Shown here piece after piece: positions 31,898-38,379 of a stretch of 38,379 bases of DNA (its first letter is position 1; every line of letters begins with the position of its first letter). The position numbers and the translations under genes are program-made. Source of the DNA: Desulfobacteraceae bacterium (GTDB lineage Bacteria > Desulfobacterota > Desulfobacteria > Desulfobacterales > JAABSP01); the NCBI GenBank assembly GCA_011389855.1, contig JAABTM010000012.1, positions 1 through 38,379 on the forward strand. Reading direction: 5' to 3'. The notes beneath the pieces are model-generated. The model was not told the origin of the DNA. It saw only the letters and a list, made by a program, of their open reading frames with translations, and searched no databases.

Positions 31898-32857
31898 CTA
31901 AACCTCCTTTTGGTCTTCGGAGAGCGATTCGGTTTCCCGTCCTCTGTCTTCCGCGGCATCCCCCGCGGCGGGGTTGATCACGATGCGGTCCAGGTCCTTG
32001 AGGTCGATGGCCTCGATGCGAAGCCCCTCTCCCTCCCGCCGGAAAAAATCGATGATCTCCTGGAGCCGTTCGTATTTGACGGCATACCCGCGATGGTTGG
32101 CGTGATCGTCGAAACCGATTCCCACGGCCCTGAACGGTCCGGGCGCGGCGTCGGACAGGTGGAGGGTCAGCCCCATCTCCCGGTCCACCCGGATATCCCG
32201 GATGGATTCGTTCGACAGCACGCCGGTCGCCCGCCGCCCCATGGTCAGCGCCGTTACCACCGCCTGAAACGGATCGCCGCCGGGCCGGTCCGGCAGGGGG
32301 ATGTCGATGAATTCGAGCCCCCGCACCACGGGGGCGTCCAGACGGTCGGACGCTTCATATGCCTTGAATATCTCGCCGTCGAGATTCATGATGTATCGCC
32401 GGCCCTTCCCCATGTCGAGGACCGCCAGGGGCGTATGCTCCTGAACCCGGATATGGATCGCCGAGGGGAGTTCCCGGCTCACCTGGGCGTCGGCGATCCA
32501 CGGATGGGCCAGCAGCCGCTTCCGGGTCAGGGTCAAATTGACCGACAGGATGTTGATCCCCCGGGCGACCCGGGCCTGTTGCAGCACATCCCCTTTTTGG
32601 AGTTGCCGGCAGCCCTCCACCGCGACCTCGTCGGCCCTGAAATAATCGCACTGGGTCAGAAAATCGTGGGTCAGGAGAAAGCCGAGGCTCATGGCGGCCG
32701 CCAGGGCCAGCCCGCCGACGACCCGGGCGGCCGGGGCCAGCGCGGTTAACCGGGCCGGCCAGTCCCCCGATCCGCCGAACCGATGGGCGTGGTTGTTCTT
32801 CCGGACCCCTTTCCGGGCGGATTTTCCGTTAGACCGGATGCCGTTTTTCTCCGACAA
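31898..32857 (-). CDS. ftsQ: Cell division protein FtsQ
   Basis: A 319-residue bitopic division protein. A basic cytoplasmic N-terminus of about 45 residues is followed by one membrane helix (about 46-66), a POTRA domain (FRADEVAVEGCRQLQKGDVLQQARVARGINILSVNL) and the FtsQ beta domain (LPSAIHIRVQEHTPLAVLD, YIMNLDGEIF). The C-terminal tail is acidic. The start is a TTG at 32857, supported by GGAGG 6-7 bases upstream; it overlaps the murB 3' end by 29 bases. It follows murB directly, with no ddl between them. Confidence 0.93.
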   Translation of the reverse strand: MSEKNGIRSNGKSARKGVRKNNHAHRFGGSGDWPARLTALAPAARVVGGLALAAAMSLGFLLTHDFLTQCDYFRADEVAVEGCRQLQKGDVLQQARVARGINILSVNLTLTRKRLLAHPWIADAQVSRELPSAIHIRVQEHTPLAVLDMGKGRRYIMNLDGEIFKAYEASDRLDAPVVRGLEFIDIPLPDRPGGDPFQAVVTALTMGRRATGVLSNESIRDIRVDREMGLTLHLSDAAPGPFRAVGIGFDDHANHRGYAVKYERLQEIIDFFRREGEGLRIEAIDLKDLDRIVINPAAGDAAEDRGRETESLSEDQKEV

Positions 32858-33779
32858 TCTCCACCTCCGGCGACAACCGGATGCCGAACCGTTCCCGGAC
32901 GGTCTCCTGGATCCGGTCCTTCAGGGCCAGGATGTCCGCGGCCGCGGCATCCCCAGTGTTGACGATGAAATTGGCGTGGCGCGGCGAAACCATGGCCCCG
33001 CCGACCCGGACGCCCTTAAGGCCGGCCCGGTCGATGAGAGCCCCGGCCGGGGGCCCGTCCGGCGGATTTTTAAAAAAGCAACCGGCGCTCCAGCCGCGCC
33101 CGTGATCCGGCTGGCCCCTTCGGCGTTCGGCCAGGATCTCCCGGGCGCGTTCCTTCAGTTCACCCGGAGAAGCGCCGTTCCGCTTGAGACGGAAGACCGC
33201 GCCCAGAACCACGCAGCTCTCCATTCCATGGAGGCCCCGGTACCGGAAATCCAGCTCGTCCCGGCCCATCTCCGCCACCCGCCCGTCGGGCAAAAGAAAC
33301 GCGACCGAGCGGATCACGTCGCCCACCGCGCCCAACCCCGTGCCGGCGTTCATCCGGACGGCGCCCCCCACGGTTCCGGGGATCCCCAGGGCCATTTCCA
33401 TTCCGGAAATCCCGTTTTCCAGGGCCGATCGGCAGAGGGCGGCGAGCCGGACGCCGGCCATGGCCCCGATGCGCGGCTGATCCTCGTTTTCATGGCTATA
33501 CCTAATGGTATTCAGGGCGTTTGTCAAAACAATTACAACTTTCCGGAGACCGCCGTCCCGAACGAGGAGATTGGTGCCGTCCCCCACCGCCATGAAGGGG
33601 ATGCGCCGCTCCCGAAGCCCGGCCGCCAGCCGTTCCAGGATCGCCTGATCCCCGGGCCGCGCCAGGGCCGCCGCCGGCCCCCCCACCCGAAAGGATGTAT
33701 GGCGGGCCATGGGTTCGTCAAAGGCGACGCCGTCCCCCAGAATGCCGCGGAGCCATCGCCGGGCGTCTCTGTCAAGCAT
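32829..33779 (-). CDS. murB: UDP-N-acetylenolpyruvoylglucosamine reductase
   Basis: A 316-residue FAD-dependent MurB that reduces UDP-GlcNAc-enolpyruvate to UDP-MurNAc. FAD-binding segments [10 protein letters not shown] and [10 protein letters not shown], then [27 protein letters not shown] and the proton-donor loop SAGCFFKNP (231-239), where Cys234 stands in place of the Ser of E. coli; both occur in the family. The shorter loop layout fits type II MurB. The ATG at 33779 overlaps the murC stop (ATGCTTGA); an in-frame ATG at 33809 lies deeper in murC and is less likely. Confidence 0.94.
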   Translation of the reverse strand: MLDRDARRWLRGILGDGVAFDEPMARHTSFRVGGPAAALARPGDQAILERLAAGLRERRIPFMAVGDGTNLLVRDGGLRKVVIVLTNALNTIRYSHENEDQPRIGAMAGVRLAALCRSALENGISGMEMALGIPGTVGGAVRMNAGTGLGAVGDVIRSVAFLLPDGRVAEMGRDELDFRYRGLHGMESCVVLGAVFRLKRNGASPGELKERAREILAERRRGQPDHGRGWSAGCFFKNPPDGPPAGALIDRAGLKGVRVGGAMVSPRHANFIVNTGDAAAADILALKDRIQETVRERFGIRLSPEVEIVGEKRHPV

Positions 33780-35148
33780 CGAGGAAGGTCTCCCCGATCT
33801 TCCAGACATCGCCGGCGCCCAGGGTCAGCAGTACGCTGTCGCGGTCCCCGGAAGCGAATTCGCTTTTCAGACGCTCGACGGCGCCATGGAAATCGTCCAC
33901 GCAGGTCACGTCCCGGTGGCCGTGGGCGCTGATGGACTCGCACAGATCCCGGCTGGTGGGGCAGTCCGGGATCGGCGTTTCCCCGGCCGAGTAGACCGGC
34001 AGGAGCAAAAGAACGTCCGATTCGTAGAAGGCCCGGGTGAAGTCGTCGAAAAGGGCCTTGGTCCGGCTGTACCGGTGGGGCTGAAAAACCACCACGACCC
34101 GGCGGTCGGGCCAGCTTGACCGGGCCGCCTGGAGGGTGGTCTTGATCTCCGTGGGATGGTGGCCGTAGTCGTCCACCACGATCGCCCCGTCCCGTTCGCC
34201 CTTGATCTCCAGGCGCCGCTGAACCCCGTCGATGGTCTCCAGGGCCGACCGGATCGTGTCAAAGGGGATGTCCAGCTCCGCGCCTACGGCGATGGCGGCC
34301 AGCGCGTTGGAGACATTGTGGAGACCCGGCAGGCTCAATTCGATCTCCCCCAGCCGGCGGCCTTCGTGAACGACTGAAAAGCGGCTGGAGAGCCCTGAAA
34401 ACCGGACGTCCCGTGCCTGAAAATCGGCCTGGGAGGTCATGCCGTAAGTGGTGAACCGCTTTTTGATGCGGGGGATCAGCGCCTGGACCGATTCGTTGTC
34501 CAGGCAGAGCACCGCCAGCCCGTAAAACGGAATCCGGTCGATGAACGTGAGAAAGGCCGCCTTGATTTCGTCCAGGTCGCCGTAATGGTCCAGGTGCTCA
34601 CGGTCGATGTTGGTCACCACCGCGATGGTGGGGGAGAATTTGAGAAACGAACCGTCGCTCTCGTCGGCCTCGGCCACGATGAACTCCCCGCCGCCCAGCA
34701 GGGCGTTGGTTCCCAGGTTCTTGAGCTTCCCGCCGATGACCACGGTGGGATCCAGGCCCCCGGCGGCCAGCACCGACGACACCAGGGAGGTGGTGGTGGT
34801 CTTGCCATGGGCGCCGGCCACGGCCACGCTGTATTTGAGCCGCATCAGCTCGGCCAGCATTTCGGCCCGGGGAATGACGGGAATCGCGGCCGAGTGGGCC
34901 GCGGCCACCTCGGGATTATCCGGCCCCACCGCCGATGAGGTGACCACCACGTCGGCCCCCTGGATCTGGTCCGCGGCATGGCCGGCGTAAACCGTCCCGC
35001 CCAATTCCGCCAAACGGTCGGTGATGTCCGACCGCTTCAGGTCGGAGCCCGAAACCCGGTACCCCAGGTTGAGCAATAGTTCGGCGATGCCGCTCATGCC
35101 GATCCCGCCGATGCCCACAAAATGGATGCGATATTTTTTTCGATACAT
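33772..35148 (-). CDS. murC: UDP-N-acetylmuramate-L-alanine ligase
   Basis: A 458-residue Mur ligase that adds L-alanine to UDP-MurNAc with ATP. The N-terminal UDP-binding domain has [28 protein letters not shown]; the ATP loop is [10 protein letters not shown] (111-120); EADESDGSF and [11 protein letters not shown] are metal and ATP ligands; [16 protein letters not shown] and FQPHRYSRT mark the C-terminal domain as MurC. Length is typical. It follows murG with a 3-base gap (35149-35151). Confidence 0.97.
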   Translation of the reverse strand: MYRKKYRIHFVGIGGIGMSGIAELLLNLGYRVSGSDLKRSDITDRLAELGGTVYAGHAADQIQGADVVVTSSAVGPDNPEVAAAHSAAIPVIPRAEMLAELMRLKYSVAVAGAHGKTTTTSLVSSVLAAGGLDPTVVIGGKLKNLGTNALLGGGEFIVAEADESDGSFLKFSPTIAVVTNIDREHLDHYGDLDEIKAAFLTFIDRIPFYGLAVLCLDNESVQALIPRIKKRFTTYGMTSQADFQARDVRFSGLSSRFSVVHEGRRLGEIELSLPGLHNVSNALAAIAVGAELDIPFDTIRSALETIDGVQRRLEIKGERDGAIVVDDYGHHPTEIKTTLQAARSSWPDRRVVVVFQPHRYSRTKALFDDFTRAFYESDVLLLLPVYSAGETPIPDCPTSRDLCESISAHGHRDVTCVDDFHGAVERLKSEFASGDRDSVLLTLGAGDVWKIGETFLDA

Positions 35149-35151
35149 AAA

Positions 35152-36270
35152 TTATAAATTACCTAACAATTGATAGATATCCGCAACGATCCGCCGGGCG
35201 GCGTCCGGTTTTCCGAACCGGCGCGAGTGATCGGCCATTCGACGGAGGGCTTCGGGGTGATCCGCATAATAATCGATCCGGTGGGCCAGCATCCCGCCGG
35301 TGGCCGCTTCCTGGGGGATCAGCTCCGCGCCGCCCGCATCCGCCGGCCCCCTGGCGTTGAGCGTCTGGTGGTCGTCGGCGGCGAAAGGGAAGGGGATGAA
35401 AACGGCCGGCTTGCCCAGGGCCGTCACCTCGGCCACCGTGGTGGCGCCGGCCCGGCAGATGATCAGATCCGCGGCGGCGTAGACCGGTCCCATATCCTGG
35501 AAAAACGGCCGGACATCCGCCGAAACCCCCGCCTCGCGGTAGCCCGCGGCCACCGCCTCCGCATCGTTCGGGCCGGTCTGATGGATGAACCGCACCCGAT
35601 CCCGGTCTTTCAGCAACCCCGCCGCCTCGACCATGGCCATGTTCACCGCATGGGCCCCCTGGCTTCCGCCCAGCACCGCCACGGTCAAAGACAGTCCATT
35701 TCCCCTTTGTCCCTCTGTCCCTCTGTCCCTCTGTCCCTCCTCCAAAACTTCCGCCCGCACCGGATTCCCAAAAACCCGAACCCGGTCGGCGTATTTCCCC
35801 GGAATCCGGGTCGCCCCGAAGGAGACGTAAATCCGCTTCGCCAGGGGGGTCAACGTCCGGTTGGTGACGCCCGGCAGCATGTTCTGTTCGTGGAGGACCA
35901 CCGGGATGGACGCCATCCGGGCCGCCGCGGCCACGGGTCCCGCCGAATATCCTCCCACCCCGATGACCAGATGGGGGCGGAATCCCCGGATGATGCGGGC
36001 GGATGCGGCCAACGCCCTGGGGAGTTTGGCCAGTGCGATGGCCTGGTTCCGGAATCCGCGTCGTTTGAGCCCCGCCACATCGATGGCCCGGCCCTCGAAC
36101 CCGGCCGCCGCCAGGGCGGACCGCTCGAAGGGCCTGCCCGTGCCCACGAACAGGATCCGGTTGTTCGGGTCCCGCGATATCAGTTCCCCGGCCAGGGCGA
36201 TGCCGGGAAACAGGTGCCCTCCCGTGCCGCCGCCGGCGACGAGAACCCGGAGAGGACGCCCGGTCTTCAT
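35152..36270 (-). CDS. murG: UDP-GlcNAc:lipid-I N-acetylglucosaminyltransferase with repeat insertion
   Basis: A 372-residue GT28 glycosyltransferase that makes lipid II on the inner face of the membrane. VAGGGTGGHLFPGIALA (11-27), GVGGYSAGPV, LHEQNMLPGVTNR, GNPVR, VLGGSQGAHAVN and ICRAGATTVAEVTALGKPAVFIPFPFAADDHQ are the family motifs. Between GNPVRAE and the second Rossmann core an extra EGQRDRGTEGQRG (178-190) is encoded by the 8-bp repeat at 35704-35739 and has no counterpart in usual MurG. The ATG at 36270 overlaps the ftsW stop (ATGA); the long open frame upstream (to 37059) is a shadow of ftsW. Confidence 0.96.
   Translation of the reverse strand: MKTGRPLRVLVAGGGTGGHLFPGIALAGELISRDPNNRILFVGTGRPFERSALAAAGFEGRAIDVAGLKRRGFRNQAIALAKLPRALAASARIIRGFRPHLVIGVGGYSAGPVAAAARMASIPVVLHEQNMLPGVTNRTLTPLAKRIYVSFGATRIPGKYADRVRVFGNPVRAEVLEEGQRDRGTEGQRGNGLSLTVAVLGGSQGAHAVNMAMVEAAGLLKDRDRVRFIHQTGPNDAEAVAAGYREAGVSADVRPFFQDMGPVYAAADLIICRAGATTVAEVTALGKPAVFIPFPFAADDHQTLNARGPADAGGAELIPQEAATGGMLAHRIDYYADHPEALRRMADHSRRFGKPDAARRIVADIYQLLGNL
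35704..35739 (-). repeat. 8-bp tandem repeat CCTCTGTC inside murG
   Basis: On the plus strand CCTTTGTC, three perfect CCTCTGTC and a partial unit. It is the same array type and plus-strand orientation as at 4287-4334, over 31 kb away. Read on the minus strand it adds Gln/Arg/Asp/Gly/Thr/Glu residues to MurG without breaking the frame. Confidence 0.9.
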
Positions 36271-37439
36271 TCCGTTTCCGCGACCCCGATCTTCATGAGG
36301 ACCCCCACCGCCATCATGTTGAGCACCAGGGAGGTGCCGCCGTAGCTGAGAAACGGCAGGGTGAGCCCTTTGGTGGGGAGGAGCGCCAGGGCCACGCCCG
36401 TGTTGACGCAGACCTGGAGGGCCAGGGCGAAGGTGATCCCGCCCGCCAGCAGGGAGGAGAACATGTCCGGCGCGTCGAGGGCGATCCGGATGCCCTTGTA
36501 AACGATCACCCCATAGAGGACCAGGATGAACAGCACCCCCAGCAGTCCCAGTTCCTCGCCGATGACCGAAAAAATGAAGTCGGTGTGGGGTTCCGGCAGG
36601 TAGAAGAGTTTCTGGTACCCCTGTCCCAGCCCCTTGCCCCAGATCCCGCCGGAACCGAAGGCCATGAGGGAATGGATGATCTGGTAGCCGCCGTCCGCGG
36701 CGTACTGCCAGGGGTCGAAAAAGCTGATAATCCGCTCGATCCGGTAGGATTCCACCACCAGAAAGACGTAAGCGGCCGGGAAAAGAACGAGCAGGGACAG
36801 GCCCAGATGCTTTATCGGCACTCCGCCCATGAACATCATGATCCAGGTGAGGGCCCCCAGGATCACCACCGATCCGAAGTCGGGCTGGAGCACGATCAGA
36901 AAGGAAAAAATGCCGAGAACGATGAGGTGGGGGAGGAACCCGATGTAGAAATCGTCCAGCTGCTCCTGCTTCCGGCTCAGGGAATAGGCCAGGTAGAGGA
37001 TCAGGACGAACCGCGCTAATTCGGCGGGCTGAAAGGAGATCCCCCCGATGTTGAGCCACCGGGTGGCGCCGCCGGCTGAAAAACCGAAGGCCGGAATGTG
37101 GACCGCGAACAGCATGATGAGCGTCAGCGCCACCAGCGGGTAGGTGAGGTGGCGGATGGTCCGGATGGGCGTCCGGTAGGCGGCCAGCAGCAGCAGTATC
37201 CCCATGACGGCATAAATCGCCTGTTTTTTCAAAAAGTAGATGTCGGACCCGAATTTTTTAAGGGCCAGGGCGGAGCTGGCGCTGTAGACCATGACCACCC
37301 CGATGCCCACCAGCAGCAGAACGGGCAGAAACATGTAAAAGTCGAAGGTCGAAAAAAAATCCCGGGGCGCCGCCGTGGTCCGCGGAACGGGCGCGATGTT
37401 CGCCATGGCCCGGGGCGCGGCCGGAAGATGCGGGATCAT
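36267..37439 (-). CDS. ftsW: Lipid II polymerase FtsW (SEDS family)
   Basis: A 390-residue SEDS glycosyltransferase that polymerises lipid II at the septum, with about ten membrane helices. Motifs include GVVMVYSASSALALKKFG, HIPAFGFSAGGATRWLNIGGISFQPAELARF, LQPDFGSVVI, FDPWQYAADGGYQIIHSLMAFGSGGIWGKGLGQGYQKLFYLPEPHTDFIFSVIGEELG (landmarks in order) and LPFLSYGGTSL. The ATG at 37439 overlaps the murD stop (ATGA); another in-frame ATG at 37478 lies inside murD. The position between murD and murG is the normal dcw order. Confidence 0.95.
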   Translation of the reverse strand: MIPHLPAAPRAMANIAPVPRTTAAPRDFFSTFDFYMFLPVLLLVGIGVVMVYSASSALALKKFGSDIYFLKKQAIYAVMGILLLLAAYRTPIRTIRHLTYPLVALTLIMLFAVHIPAFGFSAGGATRWLNIGGISFQPAELARFVLILYLAYSLSRKQEQLDDFYIGFLPHLIVLGIFSFLIVLQPDFGSVVILGALTWIMMFMGGVPIKHLGLSLLVLFPAAYVFLVVESYRIERIISFFDPWQYAADGGYQIIHSLMAFGSGGIWGKGLGQGYQKLFYLPEPHTDFIFSVIGEELGLLGVLFILVLYGVIVYKGIRIALDAPDMFSSLLAGGITFALALQVCVNTGVALALLPTKGLTLPFLSYGGTSLVLNMMAVGVLMKIGVAETE

Positions 37440-38379
37440 CGGTCCCCGGACGGTTTGAGTTCTGAAACGCATCGACAAAAATCCTCTCCGCGCTGGGCAT
37501 AGGAATCGTATCGGTCAAAACTGGCGCAGGCCGGAGACAGGAGCACCACATCCCCCGGCCCGGCGGCCTTGAAGGCCGCCCGCACCGCGTCATCCATATC
37601 GGCCGCCGTTCGGGTGGGAACCCGATCCCCCAGGTCGGCCTTCAGCATCCCGGCGGCTTCCCCCATGAGGAACAATCCCTTGACTCGCTTTCCGACGGCA
37701 TCGGCCAGGGACTTGAACCCGCCCCCCTTTGTCCGGCCCCCCATGATCAGCAGGATGGGCGAATCGAAGCTCTCCAGCGCCCGGGCCGCGGCGTCCACGT
37801 TGGTGGCCTTGGAATCGTCGTAAAACCGGACCCCGTCGATCTCGGCCACATGGGTCAGCCGGTGGCCGAGCCCCCGGAATCCGTCGATGGCCGCCTGAAT
37901 CCCGGACGGCGTCGCCCCTGCATGGAGGGCCGCCAGGGCCGCCGCCGCCAGGTTCTCCAGGTTGTGGCGGCCGGCCAGTTTCACGCCGGACAGGTCGAAG
38001 GAGAGTTCATCTCCGTCGGTCCCCTGGATCGCCAGCCGGGGGTAGTGGGTTACGGCGTCGGCCGCCCCGCCGTCCGATCGGAAGGTCCGCCGGGTCGCGC
38101 CGGCGGGAATCCTGTCGGTGATGGACCCGATCCGGGAATCGGCGCCGTTGAAGATGGCCGTGTCTCCCGTTCGCTGATTTTCGAAGATCCGCGCTTTGGA
38201 CCTTGCATAGGCTTCCATGTCGTCATACCGGTCCAGATGGTCGGGGGTGATGTTGAGCAGCGCCGCCACATGGGGGCGAAACGTCCGGATGGTGTCCAGT
38301 TGAAACGAACTCAGCTCCACCACGGCCGCGTCAACCCGATCACCGTCATGGGCCAGCCCGATCAGGGGCGCGCCGATGT
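37436..38379 (-). CDS. murD: UDP-N-acetylmuramoylalanine-D-glutamate ligase, N-terminus cut by window end
   Basis: The C-terminal 314 residues of MurD, which adds D-glutamate to UDP-MurNAc-L-Ala. The frame runs off the window end; the first visible residues IGAPLI and then VVELSSFQLDTI are typical of the MurD central domain, so roughly the first 130-150 residues, including the ATP loop, are missing. Also seen are NITPDHLDRYDDMEAYARSK, AGRHNLENLAAA, GLGHRL, FYDDSKATNVDAAARALESF, LLIMGGRTKGGGF and LLSPACASFDRYDSYAQRGEDF. The apparent GTG start at 38323 is internal. The stop overlaps ftsW as ATGA. Confidence 0.96.
   Translation of the reverse strand, partial: IGAPLIGLAHDGDRVDAAVVELSSFQLDTIRTFRPHVAALLNITPDHLDRYDDMEAYARSKARIFENQRTGDTAIFNGADSRIGSITDRIPAGATRRTFRSDGGAADAVTHYPRLAIQGTDGDELSFDLSGVKLAGRHNLENLAAAALAALHAGATPSGIQAAIDGFRGLGHRLTHVAEIDGVRFYDDSKATNVDAAARALESFDSPILLIMGGRTKGGGFKSLADAVGKRVKGLFLMGEAAGMLKADLGDRVPTRTAADMDDAVRAAFKAAGPGDVVLLSPACASFDRYDSYAQRGEDFCRCVSELKPSGDR

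Overview
The window looks like chromosomal DNA of an anaerobic, GC-rich Gram-negative bacterium, most likely a Desulfobacterota member (a Desulfosarcina/Desulfococcus-like sulfate reducer). This rests on GC-rich codon use, an Mla outer-membrane lipid transport operon, LL-diaminopimelate aminotransferase next to a diaminopimelate decarboxylase, a FadN-type beta-oxidation pair, a rhodanese-ferritin-like fusion, and a dcw cluster followed by a B12-type radical SAM gene. The taxonomic call is inference; no rRNA or other marker is present.

Layout. (1) 1-5180, plus strand: the 3' end of an AAA-ATPase-like/PD-(D/E)XK protein, translationally coupled to a nucleotidyltransferase-fold protein; then an RluB-type pseudouridine synthase, a DUF255 thioredoxin-fold protein and a rhodanese-ferritin-like protein. 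(2) 5226-5799, minus strand: a HigBA toxin-antitoxin pair whose toxin lacks a normal start codon where its family begins. (3) 6049-12032, plus strand: an SDR dehydrogenase, an AI-2E/PerM-type permease, then dapL, lysA, a small conserved protein and a DusB-type tRNA-dihydrouridine synthase; queF converges on the last and overlaps it. (4) 12577-16651, plus strand: a strong sigma70-like promoter followed by a complete Mla operon (mlaE, F, D, C, A) without mlaB. Its MlaF carries a degenerate GGDEF-like C-terminal domain. (5) 16818-20660, plus strand: a promoter overlapped by a perfect 20-bp FadR-type palindrome, a fadB/fadN-like multifunctional protein, a thiolase and a strong terminator. (6) 20788-27505, minus strand: an accessory cluster of three secreted proteins (large Ig/FlgD-like protein, small beta-rich protein, RHS/YD-repeat protein) with its own terminator. 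(7) 27559-38379, minus strand: a radical SAM gene and the dcw cluster murD (cut by the window edge)-ftsW-murG-murC-murB-ftsQ-ftsA-ftsZ, with many ATGA-type or short overlaps. No ddl lies between murB and ftsQ.

Most of the window is housekeeping. The parts that deserve a second look are the MlaF-GGDEF-like fusion, an FtsZ with two copies of the FtsA-binding tail motif, an 8-bp repeat found both in a leader and in frame inside murG, the FadR-like operator, the start-less higB, the secreted RHS cluster, and an abrupt codon-use change at the end of the thiolase gene. I saw no tRNA, rRNA, CRISPR array, insertion sequence or att site. No stretch longer than 300 bases lacks a gene; the longest gaps (about 250 bases, before the SDR gene, the mla operon and fadB) are described below.
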